From Aquimarina sp. MAR_2010_214 (GTDB lineage Bacteria; Bacteroidota; Bacteroidia; Flavobacteriales; Flavobacteriaceae), in the NCBI RefSeq assembly GCF_002846555.1, contig NZ_PJMS01000001.1, positions 5,353,501-5,417,500 on the forward strand: a stretch of 64,000 nt of DNA. Direction: 5' to 3'. A program made the translations under genes and the position numbers. The notes beneath the pieces were generated by a model, which searched no databases, had not been told where the DNA came from, and worked only from the letters and a program-made list of their open reading frames with translations. Of this stretch, positions 1 to 9,522 are shown one piece after another; position 1 is the first letter of the stretch; every line of letters starts with the position of its first letter.

Positions 1-146
1 TAAAAAATTAAAAATAAAGTTGTATACTTGCAACACAAAACTTGTAACCTTCTCAACTAAGGTTACTTACCTTCGAAAATAAAATTTTCCTGGATTTCTT
101 CTTTAGAAAATTTATACCTAAAACGTAAATTATATAACACATTTAA

Positions 147-1790
147 ATGTTAGAGATTTCTGAATTAAAAGCAAAAAAGCTTCCTGAATTGCAAGAAATT
201 GCAAAAACCCTTAACGTACCTAAATTTCGTACCTTAAAAAAATTGGATCTAGTATACCAAATACTGGACTATCAAGCCACAAACCCTAACAAGGTAAAAC
301 AAGTGGTAACCGAGGATGCATCAGAAAAAACAGATTCTGAAAAACCAAAACCTAATGTTCGTCAAAGAAGACCTCGTGCTCGCAAATCAGACGGGCCTAC
401 AAATTCTACTAGCAAAGACACCAAAGCTCCTCAAGAACAAAAAAGCGAAGTGACCAAACCACTTCCTTCAGAGGAAACTGTTTCGAAAGCGAAAGAAAAC
501 AGCGACAAAAAAAGCAAACCTCACCAAAACAGAGACGATAAAAAAGACAACAGAAACAGAGGCAATGATAAGCCTCAACAAAACAAGTCTCGAAACAATA
601 ATCCTAATAACGCCAATAAAAAAGACAACGGAAATCGCGACAACAGAAATCGGTATAAAGAGCCAGATTTTGAGTTTGATGCTATAATCGAAAGCGAAGG
701 CGTATTAGACATTATGCAAGATGGATATGGGTTTTTAAGATCCAGTGACTACAACTATCTCTCTTCTCCAGATGATATCTATGTATCACAATCGCAAATC
801 AGACTTTTTGGACTTAAAACAGGTGACACCGTATTAGGACAAGTAAGACCCCCTAAAGAAGGTGAAAAATATTTCCCCCTTATTAAGGTCAACAAAATTA
901 ACGGACTTGACCCACAAGTAGTTCGTGACAGAGTTTCTTTTGAGCACTTGACTCCACTATTTCCGCAAGAAAAATTCAATATTGCTGAAAGACAAAGTAC
1001 AATTTCTACTAGGATAATGGATTTATTTGCTCCTATCGGAAAAGGACAACGCGGTATGATCGTATCACAACCTAAAACTGGTAAGACAATGCTACTTAAG
1101 GATGTTGCCAATGCGATTGCTGCTAACCACCCTGAGGTATACCAAATGATTCTTCTTATAGATGAAAGGCCTGAAGAAGTTACTGATATGCAACGTAACG
1201 TAAAAGGGGAAGTAATAGCTTCTACTTTTGACAAAGAAGCTAATGAGCATGTAAAAGTAGCTAACATCGTACTAGAAAAAGCAAAAAGATTAGTAGAATG
1301 CGGTCATGATGTAGTAATCCTATTAGACTCAATCACAAGACTAGCCAGAGCATACAACACTGTTCAGCCAGCTAGTGGAAAAATATTAAGTGGTGGTGTA
1401 GATGCTAATGCTCTACACAAACCAAAACGTTTCTTTGGTGCTGCAAGAAATATCGAAAATGGAGGTTCTTTAACCATTATCGCAACAGCATTAACAGAAA
1501 CAGGTTCTAAAATGGACGAAGTAATTTTTGAAGAATTTAAAGGAACTGGTAACATGGAACTACAATTAGATCGTAAAATCTCTAATCGTAGAATTTTCCC
1601 TGCTATCGATCTTACATCTTCAAGTACTCGTCGAGATGATATTCTGCTAGACGAAACAACTATTCAAAGAATGTGGGTGATGCGAAAATATCTTGCAGAT
1701 ATGAATCCTGTAGAAGCAATGGAGTTTATCAATGAACGTTTTAAGCAAACAAGAAATAATGATGAGTTCCTTATTTCTATGAACGGATAA
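147..1790 (+). CDS. rho: Transcription termination factor Rho with long disordered insert
   Basis: Hexameric RNA-dependent ATPase that ends transcription. Residues 1-45 form the Rho N-terminal helical domain. Residues about 50-172 are a low-complexity K/N/R/D/Q-rich stretch absent from E. coli Rho (547 residues here against 419). An RNA-binding cold-shock-like domain follows at about 184-255. Walker A (SQPKTGKT) is at about 307-314 and Walker B with its [13 protein letters not shown] context at about 390-403. The C-terminus is complete. Inserts of this kind are known in Bacteroidota Rho, and in Bacteroides the disordered part has been linked to phase separation. The gene appears monocistronic and ends at a strong hairpin. 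A near-consensus -7 element (TATACTTG, 23-30) lies about 115 nt upstream of the start codon. Identification is secure. Confidence 0.98.
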   Translation: MLEISELKAKKLPELQEIAKTLNVPKFRTLKKLDLVYQILDYQATNPNKVKQVVTEDASEKTDSEKPKPNVRQRRPRARKSDGPTNSTSKDTKAPQEQKSEVTKPLPSEETVSKAKENSDKKSKPHQNRDDKKDNRNRGNDKPQQNKSRNNNPNNANKKDNGNRDNRNRYKEPDFEFDAIIESEGVLDIMQDGYGFLRSSDYNYLSSPDDIYVSQSQIRLFGLKTGDTVLGQVRPPKEGEKYFPLIKVNKINGLDPQVVRDRVSFEHLTPLFPQEKFNIAERQSTISTRIMDLFAPIGKGQRGMIVSQPKTGKTMLLKDVANAIAANHPEVYQMILLIDERPEEVTDMQRNVKGEVIASTFDKEANEHVKVANIVLEKAKRLVECGHDVVILLDSITRLARAYNTVQPASGKILSGGVDANALHKPKRFFGAARNIENGGSLTIIATALTETGSKMDEVIFEEFKGTGNMELQLDRKISNRRIFPAIDLTSSSTRRDDILLDETTIQRMWVMRKYLADMNPVEAMEFINERFKQTRNNDEFLISMNG

Positions 1791-1806
1791 CGACACATTC
1801 ATAAGA

Positions 1807-1851
1807 AACAACAAAGGCGGCTATCAATATTGATAAGCCGCCTTTGTTGTT
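1807..1851 (+). terminator. Intrinsic terminator after rho
   Basis: Perfect 16-bp stem (1807-1822 with 1836-1851) carrying GGCGGC/GCCGCC, with a 13-nt loop. It starts 17 nt after the rho stop codon. The 3' arm ends in TTTGTTGTT rather than a pure T tract. Confidence 0.85.
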
Positions 1852-1934
1852 ACCATATTATTTTTATCACTTTTAATAAATAAACTGAAAGCTTTTTGAG
1901 AAAAAATTGACCAAGTACTAAAACTTAAAATATT

Positions 1935-2606
1935 ATGAAAAATACATTATATATAATATGGAGTGTCGTTTTATTATTTTCGAGCTGCCAGAGTAATAGC
2001 CAATCCACTAAAGACAAAAAAAAGGCAACACAAAATAAAAATATCACTCCTGTAAGAGTTAAACCTGTTGATGGTCTAGAAAGAGCATATTTTGCCAGTG
2101 GATGTTTTTGGTGCGTCGAAGCTGTTTATGAAAGCGTAAAAGGTGTTAAAGAATCTATTTCTGGATACTCGGGAGGACACACCACAAACCCTACATATCA
2201 ATCTAGCAATACAGGGCGAACAGGGCACGCAGAAGCCGTAGAGATCATCTATGACCCGAAAATTATTTCTTTCTCAACTTTGATAGATGTGTATTTTGGA
2301 TCACAAAACCCAACACAGGTTAACGGACAAGGGCCAGATCATGGCTCACAATATAGATCTATTATCTTCTATCAAAATGAAGAGCAGAAAAAAATAGTCA
2401 ACGATAAAAAAGAAGCATTAAGTAAAAAACTAAATAGAAGAATTGCAGCAGAAATTTTACCGTTTCAAAAATTCTGGAAAGGAGAAGCTTATCATCAAAA
2501 TTATGAAAAAAGAAATCCCGGTAATCCATATATACGTAATATATCTGTTCCCAGATTAAAAAGATTTCAAGCAAAATTCCCAGATCTTATTAAAGAAAAA
2601 CACTAA
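1935..2606 (+). CDS. msrA: Peptide-methionine (S)-S-oxide reductase, predicted lipoprotein
   Basis: Reduces methionine-S-sulfoxide in oxidised proteins. The catalytic GCFWC motif is present with nucleophile Cys57, followed by the family GYSGGHTTNPTY region and the NPTQVNGQGPDHGSQYRS block that lines the active site. The first 18 residues form a lipoprotein signal with lipobox LFSSC (Cys18), followed by a Ser/Lys/Asn-rich linker to about residue 45. The enzyme is therefore probably tethered in the envelope, not cytosolic. No MsrB domain is fused and no msrB is adjacent. It stands alone between the rho terminator and a gene-free stretch. Confidence 0.95.
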   Translation: MKNTLYIIWSVVLLFSSCQSNSQSTKDKKKATQNKNITPVRVKPVDGLERAYFASGCFWCVEAVYESVKGVKESISGYSGGHTTNPTYQSSNTGRTGHAEAVEIIYDPKIISFSTLIDVYFGSQNPTQVNGQGPDHGSQYRSIIFYQNEEQKKIVNDKKEALSKKLNRRIAAEILPFQKFWKGEAYHQNYEKRNPGNPYIRNISVPRLKRFQAKFPDLIKEKH

Positions 2607-3212
2607 AATTCACCCTTCAAAGACTTCAAAAGCAAGGCTAAATATTTTGCCAGAGCCCTCAAACCACCTGTTAAACCTATGTTAAAACAAGTATACCACT
2701 TACCTCCTTCAAATTAGATATTTTTCACATTTATGCACATCTTTAGTACATGACTTACAAAACCGACAGCACTATTATGAAATTACAACTAAATCGGTTG
2801 TATTGTCAAAAAAAATCGTTGAAAAACACAAAACGATAGAAATAAATTATTATTTTTATTGAAATAAAATGAAAACAAGTTGTGTTTTTCATATTAAAGC
2901 ATTACTTTTGAGTCTGATTTAATGGTTTTCTTTTCAGTATTTTAATCGAAAGTATTGAAGTTTTGCTAGAGCAAAAACATATTAACCTATTGAAAAACAA
3001 ATCATTACAGACTGAATTGTTCTTTAAAAAATTGTATTTCTTTTATCATTTATTAGAACTTGTTAAAAGAAGAAATTAGAGCTAAAATATTTTTGGCATC
3101 TTTTTTGAAGATCGATTTTTGACGGTAAATTATGTTTTTTTATAAAGTTTTAATTAAAGAAATAATAATATTAAATTTGAATTATAACCCAATCTACTTA
3201 AAAACAAGCGAT
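2607..3212. other. Gene-free stretch with inverted repeat and candidate promoters
   Basis: No convincing coding region was found. It holds a 12-bp perfect inverted repeat (2820-2831 and 2880-2891, arms TGAAAAACACAA/TTGTGTTTTTCA) with a 48-nt spacer. A consensus -7 element TACTTTTG lies at 2903-2910, with GTTG about 20 nt upstream inside the right arm. A second TATTTTTG is at 3088-3095. Either could drive the SH3 gene downstream; the second would give a leader of about 110 nt. Confidence 0.5.
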
Positions 3213-4370
3213 ATGAAGTCTATTTTTACATTTATTCTGCTTTTGGTGATTACTTTCTCGTCTGCTCATGCTCAGGATGGGCAATACTTAATGTCTTCTG
3301 CTAAGTTAGAAGTTCGAAGTGGTCCAGGTCTACAATTTAACACCATCGCCGAGGTTACCAAAGGAACCCAGGTGTACGTAATGAGCTCTAACTATGGAGA
3401 GTGGAGTGCAATACAGTTCAAGAAAATGAACGGTTTTGTACTTAGTAGCCTATTAACCGAGGATAGCCGAATTGCAGATGCAGAAAGAGCTGCTCAAGAA
3501 GCAGCTGCAAAAAGAGAAGCAGCAAAACAAGCTGCTACACAAGCAATTGCACAAGCAGAAGCTGCCAAAAAAGCTGCAGAAGAAGCAGCAAGAAAAGCAA
3601 TTGCTAATGCAGAACGTCTAAAAAGAGAAGCAGAAGCAACAGCTGCAAAAGCTATTGCCGATGCAGAAGCAGCAAAAAAATCAAAAGATGTTGCTGCACA
3701 AAGAGCTCTTGCAGACACCGAAGAAACAAGAAGAGCGGTAGAAGAAGCTAACAGAAGAGCTGCAAAAGGCTCAAGTGTAACTTCTAACCCTATCGAATCT
3801 ACAACACCATCTTATGGTTCTAGTTCAAACACAAGTTCGCCTAGAGCTGCTTCTATAGAAGTGTCTAGAGAAGATAAATATTCTAGCTGGGAGAAAAAGA
3901 CATATAAGTCTGGTGCTACTCCTAAATCATTTAATTTTAAAGGTAAGTTTGACTACAAACTAGACAACTACCTAAAAATTAAAGTAGGAAAAAACACAGA
4001 AGTAGTAGTTAAAATGTACAAAATGGGTAAAACCAAAGCTGATGATCAGTTGGTACGTGTAACTTATATTAATTCAAATTCTACTCAGTTTATCAGAAAC
4101 GTTCCCGAAGGAGAGTACTATCTTAAAATAGCATATGGTAGAGAATGGAGAGAGACTGCTGTAGGAGGTAAAAAATATGGTACTTTTACTAAAAACGCAT
4201 TATACGAACAAGGTAAAGCTATCTTAGATTTCAACACAGTTAAAACATCTAAAGGTACTAATGTTCCTTCATATAACTTAGCATTAGATCTTCTTCCTAG
4301 TGGAAGCGGAGAATATAGCACACGTAGTGCTCAAGACAATATCTCTGCAGATTTATTTAACAAAAACTAA
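3213..4370 (+). CDS. Secreted SH3-domain protein with Ala-rich helix
   Basis: Predicted exported protein of 385 residues. The start was set at the ATG at 3213, not the in-frame ATG at 3132, because it begins a clean signal peptide (MKSIFTFILLLVITFSSAHA, then Q). Residues about 25-82 form a bacterial SH3 domain (KLEVRSGPGLQFNTIAEV, then GTQVYVM and FVLSSLL). Residues about 88-190 are extremely rich in Ala/Glu/Lys/Arg and predict a long helix or coiled coil like those of TolA. A Ser/Thr-rich linker follows, then a C-terminal domain of about 140 residues that I do not recognise. The architecture suggests peptidoglycan or envelope contact, with the helix spanning the periplasm; that is inference. 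Confidence 0.75.
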   Translation: MKSIFTFILLLVITFSSAHAQDGQYLMSSAKLEVRSGPGLQFNTIAEVTKGTQVYVMSSNYGEWSAIQFKKMNGFVLSSLLTEDSRIADAERAAQEAAAKREAAKQAATQAIAQAEAAKKAAEEAARKAIANAERLKREAEATAAKAIADAEAAKKSKDVAAQRALADTEETRRAVEEANRRAAKGSSVTSNPIESTTPSYGSSSNTSSPRAASIEVSREDKYSSWEKKTYKSGATPKSFNFKGKFDYKLDNYLKIKVGKNTEVVVKMYKMGKTKADDQLVRVTYINSNSTQFIRNVPEGEYYLKIAYGREWRETAVGGKKYGTFTKNALYEQGKAILDFNTVKTSKGTNVPSYNLALDLLPSGSGEYSTRSAQDNISADLFNKN

Positions 4371-4427
4371 GAATAAAAAATACAATACATACATTTTATA
4401 ATCACCAAAATATAAATGTAACATATA

Positions 4428-4458
4428 AAACGCCAGAGCTTTTCAAGTTCTGGCGTTT
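4428..4458 (+). terminator. Terminator after the SH3-domain gene
   Basis: Stem AAACGCCAGA/TCTGGCGTTT, extendable to 13 bp with one mismatch, with a short loop. It lies 57 nt after the SH3-gene stop codon. Confidence 0.75.
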
Positions 4459-4498
4459 GCTTATACTTAAATTTAAAAAAATAGATTTCTTTATAACC

Positions 4499-4532
4499 AA
4501 AAAGGTCTGTACTAATATGTACAGACCTTTTT
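4499..4532. terminator. Bidirectional terminator between convergent genes
   Basis: Perfect 14-bp stem (4499-4512 with 4519-4532, AAAAAGGTCTGTAC) with a 6-nt loop. T tracts occur on both strands because the stem ends in A5/T5. It sits between the SH3 gene (+) and folD (-) and probably serves both. Confidence 0.85.
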
Positions 4533-4556
4533 GATTATTATTTAGAAACCCCTTTA

Positions 4557-5441
4557 TTAGTTATTTTTTCTGTGTCTTTCTCTTGCCAATAGTGTATTCT
4601 TAAGTAACATTGCTATTGTCATAGGCCCTACTCCTCCAGGCACGGGAGTAATAAAAGATGCTTTTTTACTCACATTTTCAAAATCCACATCCCCTACAAT
4701 CCTATATCCTTTTGGGCTAGATTCATCAGAAACTCTTGTAATCCCAACATCAATAACAACCGCATTTTCCTTCACCATCTCTGCTTTCAAAAAATTAGGA
4801 ACTCCCAATGCAGAAATAACAATATCTGCCTGAGCAATGATATCTTCAATATTTTTGGTATGACTGTGAGTTAATGTAACTGTAGAATTACCTGGAGAAC
4901 CTTTTCGTCCCATTAAAATACTTATAGGCCTACCCACAATATGACTTCTACCAATTACCACAGTATGCTTTCCTTTGGTTTCGACATTATAGCGCTCTAG
5001 CAGTTCCATAATACCAAATGGAGTAGCAGAAATAAAAGCTGGCATCTCTAGTGCCATTTTTCCAAAATTCATAGGATGAAAACCATCTACATCCTTATCA
5101 GGATGTACCGCCAAAAGTATTTTTTGTTCATCAATTTGGGGAGGTAATGGCAATTGCACTATAAAACCATCGATATTATCATCTTCATTAAGCTCTTTAA
5201 TCTTAGTCAACAGTTCCATTTCACTGGTAGTATCAGGCATTTTCACTAAAGTAGACTCAAAACCTATTCGTTCACAGGCTCTAACCTTACTACCCACATA
5301 GGTTAAACTAGCACCGTCATTACCTACCAAAACTGCTGCAAGATGTGGTACCTTTTCACCACGTTCTTTCATTTTTTGAACCTCAACAGCTATTTCATCT
5401 TTAATATCGTTACTTACTTTTTTTCCATCTAATATTTCCAT
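4557..5441 (-). CDS. folD: Bifunctional methylenetetrahydrofolate dehydrogenase / cyclohydrolase
   Basis: Interconverts 5,10-methylene-, methenyl- and 10-formyl-tetrahydrofolate, supplying one-carbon units for purine and formyl-Met synthesis. The 294 residues match the usual length. Visible signatures are the YVGSKVRACERIG helix with the catalytic lysine, the VQLPLPPQ loop, the Rossmann GRSHIVGRP stretch, and the C-terminal PGGVGPMTIAMLL signature. It lies 37 nt downstream of ffh on the same strand, so the two are probably cotranscribed. Transcription likely ends at the bidirectional hairpin just downstream. Confidence 0.97.
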   Translation of the reverse strand: MEILDGKKVSNDIKDEIAVEVQKMKERGEKVPHLAAVLVGNDGASLTYVGSKVRACERIGFESTLVKMPDTTSEMELLTKIKELNEDDNIDGFIVQLPLPPQIDEQKILLAVHPDKDVDGFHPMNFGKMALEMPAFISATPFGIMELLERYNVETKGKHTVVIGRSHIVGRPISILMGRKGSPGNSTVTLTHSHTKNIEDIIAQADIVISALGVPNFLKAEMVKENAVVIDVGITRVSDESSPKGYRIVGDVDFENVSKKASFITPVPGGVGPMTIAMLLKNTLLARERHRKNN

Positions 5442-5478
5442 TTGCCTAAATTACTGGTTATTTCCAAAAAAATTATAA

Positions 5479-6807
5479 TTATTTCATTTTACCCATCATC
5501 TGCATCATTCGTTTTCCACCACCACCTTGCATCATCTTCATCATCTTACTCATCTGGTCAAACTGTTTTAACAATTGATTCACCTGTTGAATAGATGTTC
5601 CCGAACCTTTACCAATACGTTTCTTTCTACTAGAATTTATAATTTGTGGTTTTGATCGCTCTTCTGGCGTCATAGAATGTATAATAGCTTCGATATGCCT
5701 AAATGCATCATCATCGATATCCATATTTTTCATCATTTTCCCCGCTCCTGGTATCATTCCGATCAAATCCTTCATGTTACCCATTTTCTTGATCTGCTGA
5801 ATTTGTTTTAGGAAATCATCAAATCCAAATTGATTTTTAGCAATTTTCTTTTGCAGTTTTCTTGCCTCTTCTTCATCAAACTGTTCTTGAGCACGTTCTA
5901 CCAGAGACACCACATCTCCCATCCCCAAAATACGATCTGCCATACGAGAAGGATAGAATACATCAATAGCTTCCATTTTCTCTCCGGTACCAATAAATTT
6001 AATAGGCTTATCAACAACTGATTTAATAGATATTGCAGCTCCACCTCGGGTATCACCATCCAGTTTAGTTAGGATTACCCCGTCAAAATTAAGTACATCA
6101 TTAAAAGTTTTCGCAGTATTAACTGCATCCTGCCCCGTCATAGAATCAACAACGAATAAGGTTTCATTAGGAGTGACAGCTTTATGAATATTTGCTATCT
6201 CTGTCATCATCACCTCATCAACTGCCAGACGTCCCGCGGTATCAATAATAACTACATTAAACCCATTTGCTTTTGCATGTGCTACACCGGCTTTAGCGAT
6301 AGCAACCGGATCATTATTACCTCTATCACTAAAAACCTCTATATTAATTTGCTCTCCTACTACATGTAACTGATCAATCGCCGCAGGTCTATATACATCA
6401 CAAGCAACAAGAAGTGGTTTTTGAGTTTTTTTTGTTGCGAGAAAATTAGCAAGTTTTCCAGAAAAAGTAGTTTTACCAGAACCTTGTAATCCTGACATCA
6501 AAATAACAGATGGTTTACCCGATAAATCGACTTCTACAACATCACCTCCCATTAATTCTGTCAATTCATCCTTGACAAGTTTCACCATCAATTGCCCTGG
6601 CTTAAGGCTTTTCAAAACATTTTGACCTAATGCTTTTTCTTTTACAGTTGCAGTAAATTCTTTTGCAATTTTATAATTTACATCGGCATCAACTAATGCT
6701 CTTCGTACTTCCTTAAGTGTCTCTGCAACATTTACTTCTGTTATCTGCCCATGACCTTTTAAAATATGTAAAGCCTTATCTAACTTATCACTTAAATTAT
6801 CAAACAT
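5479..6807 (-). CDS. ffh: Signal recognition particle GTPase Ffh
   Basis: Protein part of the signal recognition particle; it binds 4.5S RNA and hydrophobic signal sequences and docks with FtsY. The NG domain shows G1 (GLQGSGKTTFSGKLA, about 105-119), DTAGR (G3) and TKLDGD (G4). The Met-rich M domain occupies the C-terminal third and ends in a MMKMMQGGGGKRMMQMM tail typical of Ffh. Length 442 fits. It is followed closely by folD on the same strand. A TAAATTTG -7 element (6855-6862) lies about 48 nt upstream. Confidence 0.98.
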   Translation of the reverse strand: MFDNLSDKLDKALHILKGHGQITEVNVAETLKEVRRALVDADVNYKIAKEFTATVKEKALGQNVLKSLKPGQLMVKLVKDELTELMGGDVVEVDLSGKPSVILMSGLQGSGKTTFSGKLANFLATKKTQKPLLVACDVYRPAAIDQLHVVGEQINIEVFSDRGNNDPVAIAKAGVAHAKANGFNVVIIDTAGRLAVDEVMMTEIANIHKAVTPNETLFVVDSMTGQDAVNTAKTFNDVLNFDGVILTKLDGDTRGGAAISIKSVVDKPIKFIGTGEKMEAIDVFYPSRMADRILGMGDVVSLVERAQEQFDEEEARKLQKKIAKNQFGFDDFLKQIQQIKKMGNMKDLIGMIPGAGKMMKNMDIDDDAFRHIEAIIHSMTPEERSKPQIINSSRKKRIGKGSGTSIQQVNQLLKQFDQMSKMMKMMQGGGGKRMMQMMGKMK

Positions 6808-6854
6808 ATATTTTCTCGTATTTTGAAAACACTACCTTTATCGATAGATCGGTG

Positions 6855-6862
6855 CAAATTTA
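6855..6862 (-). promoter_or_regulatory. Candidate -7 promoter element for ffh-folD
   Basis: Reads TAAATTTG on the minus strand, an exact match to the Bacteroidota -7 consensus TAnnTTTG. No clear TTTG is seen 19 nt upstream, so this is only half a promoter. Confidence 0.45.
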
Positions 6863-7127
6863 AGAATTTGAAGTGTATAAATAAAGGATGCAATTATAGA
6901 ATTATAGAATCACATTCAAACAATCCAACATCACATGTTATTTTGCTTTATTGAAAACAAGATTCGCTTAAGATTTTGCTTATTGTCTTGTCATAAAAAA
7001 TCTAAATCATGAATCTATTTTTCAAGACTCAATCAAAACAAAATATTTATCCAAAATTATTAGTGAGAAACATATCCTAGATCAAGTAGAACGAAGGATT
7101 TATACCTAATCTGGTTTTGCATTACTA
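6863..7127. other. Intergenic stretch, nothing recognised
   Basis: AT-rich sequence between ffh and the acetyltransferase. A 23-codon open frame from the ATG at 7009 (+) has no recognisable similarity, and I do not call it a gene. Confidence 0.4.
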
Positions 7128-7595
7128 TCAGAAATGTTTCACTCCACTGTAGCTTATTATCTCCTCTCCTCCAACGACTTTTGAAGCATTTTTTATAATT
7201 TCAAAACCATTTTTCTGAAAAAACGAATGGGTTAACATATTTACTTGTGTGGTTAATGTCTTTATATTTTTTTCTTTTGCTATCTCTTCAATGGTACTGT
7301 ATAATTGACTGGCAATACCACGCCCATGATAATTCATATGAACAAATATATATTCAATATTTCCTTTTGAATCCATAGAAAAAGAGCCAACAATTTCACC
7401 ATTTAACTTAGCATTATAAACAAAGTCTTCTTTGAATTTATTTTGCCAATATGCTTTATTTATGGCTAATCGAGAGTAAATTTTGATTTCGGATTTTGTA
7501 AATATCATAGAACCATAAGTAATAACCGTTTGATAAAACAAATGTTGCATCAATGGTAAATCCTGATCAGTTGCTCTTGATATTTCACACTTCAT
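7128..7595 (-). CDS. GNAT-family N-acetyltransferase
   Basis: Acetyl-CoA-dependent acetyltransferase of unknown substrate, 155 residues. The acetyl-CoA pyrophosphate loop is visible as HGRGIASQLYSTIEEIA around residue 95, and the terminal beta-strand motif as HSFFQKNGFEIIKN. The N-terminal part starts straight into the fold, so the protein is cytosolic with a single domain. The gene is 148 nt downstream of argS on the same strand, and that gap is long enough for separate transcription. The fold is sure; the acceptor molecule is unknown. Confidence 0.85.
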   Translation of the reverse strand: MKCEISRATDQDLPLMQHLFYQTVITYGSMIFTKSEIKIYSRLAINKAYWQNKFKEDFVYNAKLNGEIVGSFSMDSKGNIEYIFVHMNYHGRGIASQLYSTIEEIAKEKNIKTLTTQVNMLTHSFFQKNGFEIIKNASKVVGGEEIISYSGVKHF

Positions 7596-7743
7596 CTTAC
7601 TAAAATAAAAAAACAGATGATTTAATACAGTATTTACTATTGATTTTTATCTCATATATAGACAAAAGGAACAAAAAATCGGTATTCTTCCATTTTTTCA
7701 TTCAAAAAACATCAATCTTCAAGATTTTGATATGTATCCAGAC

Positions 7744-9522
7744 CTACATACGTTCTGGAACATTAATTCCCAAAAGTTTGAATGATAATTTAATAGTACT
7801 ACCTACCAGATTAGAGATCTGAACTCTAAACATTTTTTCATCTTCTGTATCTGCTCCAAATATAGATACATTTTGAAAAAACGAATTATAACTCTTAACC
7901 AGGTCATAGGTGTAATTACTTATTATAGCAGGACTAAGTTCTTTTGCTGCATTCTGAATAACTTCTGGATAAAGTTCTAATTGTTTAATGAGTTCTTTTT
8001 CCTTCTCATGCAATGTTATATTGACAATAGGGTTATTGTAATCAAAATCCGCTTTGCGTAGAATTGCTTGAATACGTGCATAGGTATATTGAATAAATGG
8101 CCCTGTATTCCCTTGAAAATCGACTGATTCTTCTGGGTTAAAAAGAATACGTTTTTTGGGATCTACTTTTAGAATAAAATATTTTAATGCCCCAAGGCCA
8201 ATAGTATTATAAATTTCAGTTTTTTCATCTTCTGTATAGCCATCTAACTTACCAAGGTCTTTAGAGATCTCACCAGCAGTTACAGCCATTTGAGTAATTA
8301 AATCATCTGCATCTACTACTGTTCCTTCTCGACTTTTCATTTTACCACTAGGCAAATCAACCATACCGTAACTTAGGTGATGTAAATATTGCGCCCAGTC
8401 ATAACCCAATTTTTTCAAAATTAAAAACAATACTTTGAAATGATAATCCTGCTCATTCCCAACAGTATAAATCATTCCTCCTATATCGGGATTATCCTTA
8501 ACACGTTGTATCGCTGTTCCTATATCCTGAGTCATATACACAGCTGTACCATCACTACGCAGTACTATTTTTTCATCAAGACCTTCTTCAGTAAGATCGC
8601 ACCATACTGACCCATCTTCCTTTTTAAAAAACACCCCCGTAGCTAGCCCTTCTTCAATATTATCTTTACCAAGTAAGTATGTATTACTTTCATAATAATA
8701 ACTATCAAAATCTACTCCCAAAGTTTTATACGTCTGATCAAAACCTTCATACACCCAACTATTCATCATTTCCCAAAGCTTCACTACTTCTTCATCTCCT
8801 GATTCCCATTTCCGAAGCATCTCTTGCGCTTCTACTATAACCGGAGCCTCTTTTTTTGCATCATCTTCTGTTTTACCCTCGGCAATTAGCTGAGCGATTT
8901 GATCCTTATAAATTTGATCAAATTTCACATAATAATTCCCAACTAATTTATCACCTTTTAATCCAGTAGATTCTGGTGTTTTCCCTTCGCCATATTTCTG
9001 CCAGGCTAACATAGACTTACAAATATGTATACCTCGATCATTAATGACTTGAGTCTTATACACTCTTTTACCGCTAGCCTTAATAATCTCTGCTACGGCA
9101 TATCCTAAAAGGTTATTTCTAACATGCCCTAAGTGCAAAGGTTTATTTGTATTAGGTGAGGAATACTCTACCATAATCGCTTTATCTTCGTCTGAAGGAG
9201 TTACAAAACCATAGTGTTCAATATTCTTAATTTCTGCAAAAAAATTAAGGTAGTACGAATCCGAAATTACTAGGTTTAAAAAACCTTTAACGACATTATA
9301 TGTATCGATTTCTTTTACATTTTCTACCAAATATTTACCTATAGATTCTCCTATTTGCACAGGATTTCCTTTCACTATACGAAGCATAGGAAATACCACT
9401 ACGGTAACATCTCCTTCAAATTCTTTTCGGGTGGCTTGTAATTCTACAGATTCCAGATCAGCGGTATATAATTGTTGTATCGCTTCTTTTACTTTTTCTG
9501 AAATGATCTGTTGTAAACTCAT
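7744..9522 (-). CDS. argS: Arginyl-tRNA synthetase
   Basis: Charges tRNA-Arg. This is a class I synthetase of 592 residues. The HIGH-type motif reads PLHLGHVRNN at about residues 131-140, preceded by the ArgRS-typical VEYSSPNTNKP. The N-terminal Add-1 domain (about 1-110) contacts the tRNA D-loop. The KMSK-like loop reads GKMKSREGTVV. The C-terminal DALR anticodon domain contains NTGPFIQYTYARI upstream and ends in LLGINVPERM, the usual ArgRS C-terminus. It is complete and in good order. A TATCTTTG -7 element at 9542-9549 implies a leader of only about 15 nt. Confidence 0.98.
   Translation of the reverse strand: MSLQQIISEKVKEAIQQLYTADLESVELQATRKEFEGDVTVVVFPMLRIVKGNPVQIGESIGKYLVENVKEIDTYNVVKGFLNLVISDSYYLNFFAEIKNIEHYGFVTPSDEDKAIMVEYSSPNTNKPLHLGHVRNNLLGYAVAEIIKASGKRVYKTQVINDRGIHICKSMLAWQKYGEGKTPESTGLKGDKLVGNYYVKFDQIYKDQIAQLIAEGKTEDDAKKEAPVIVEAQEMLRKWESGDEEVVKLWEMMNSWVYEGFDQTYKTLGVDFDSYYYESNTYLLGKDNIEEGLATGVFFKKEDGSVWCDLTEEGLDEKIVLRSDGTAVYMTQDIGTAIQRVKDNPDIGGMIYTVGNEQDYHFKVLFLILKKLGYDWAQYLHHLSYGMVDLPSGKMKSREGTVVDADDLITQMAVTAGEISKDLGKLDGYTEDEKTEIYNTIGLGALKYFILKVDPKKRILFNPEESVDFQGNTGPFIQYTYARIQAILRKADFDYNNPIVNITLHEKEKELIKQLELYPEVIQNAAKELSPAIISNYTYDLVKSYNSFFQNVSIFGADTEDEKMFRVQISNLVGSTIKLSFKLLGINVPERM

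Noticed and set aside
2753..2842. Small 29-codon open frame (MTYKTDSTIMKLQLNRLYC)
   Set aside because: No similarity known to me, no promoter in place, and the length is expected by chance in AT-rich DNA.
3494..3718. Open frame on the minus strand rich in Ala/Ser
   Set aside because: It is the antisense of the Ala-rich helix of the SH3 protein and only reflects its repeated GCA/GAA codons.
3480..3770. Repeat-like DNA in the SH3 gene, considered as a tandem repeat
   Set aside because: No fixed period at the DNA level; it is a low-complexity protein helix.
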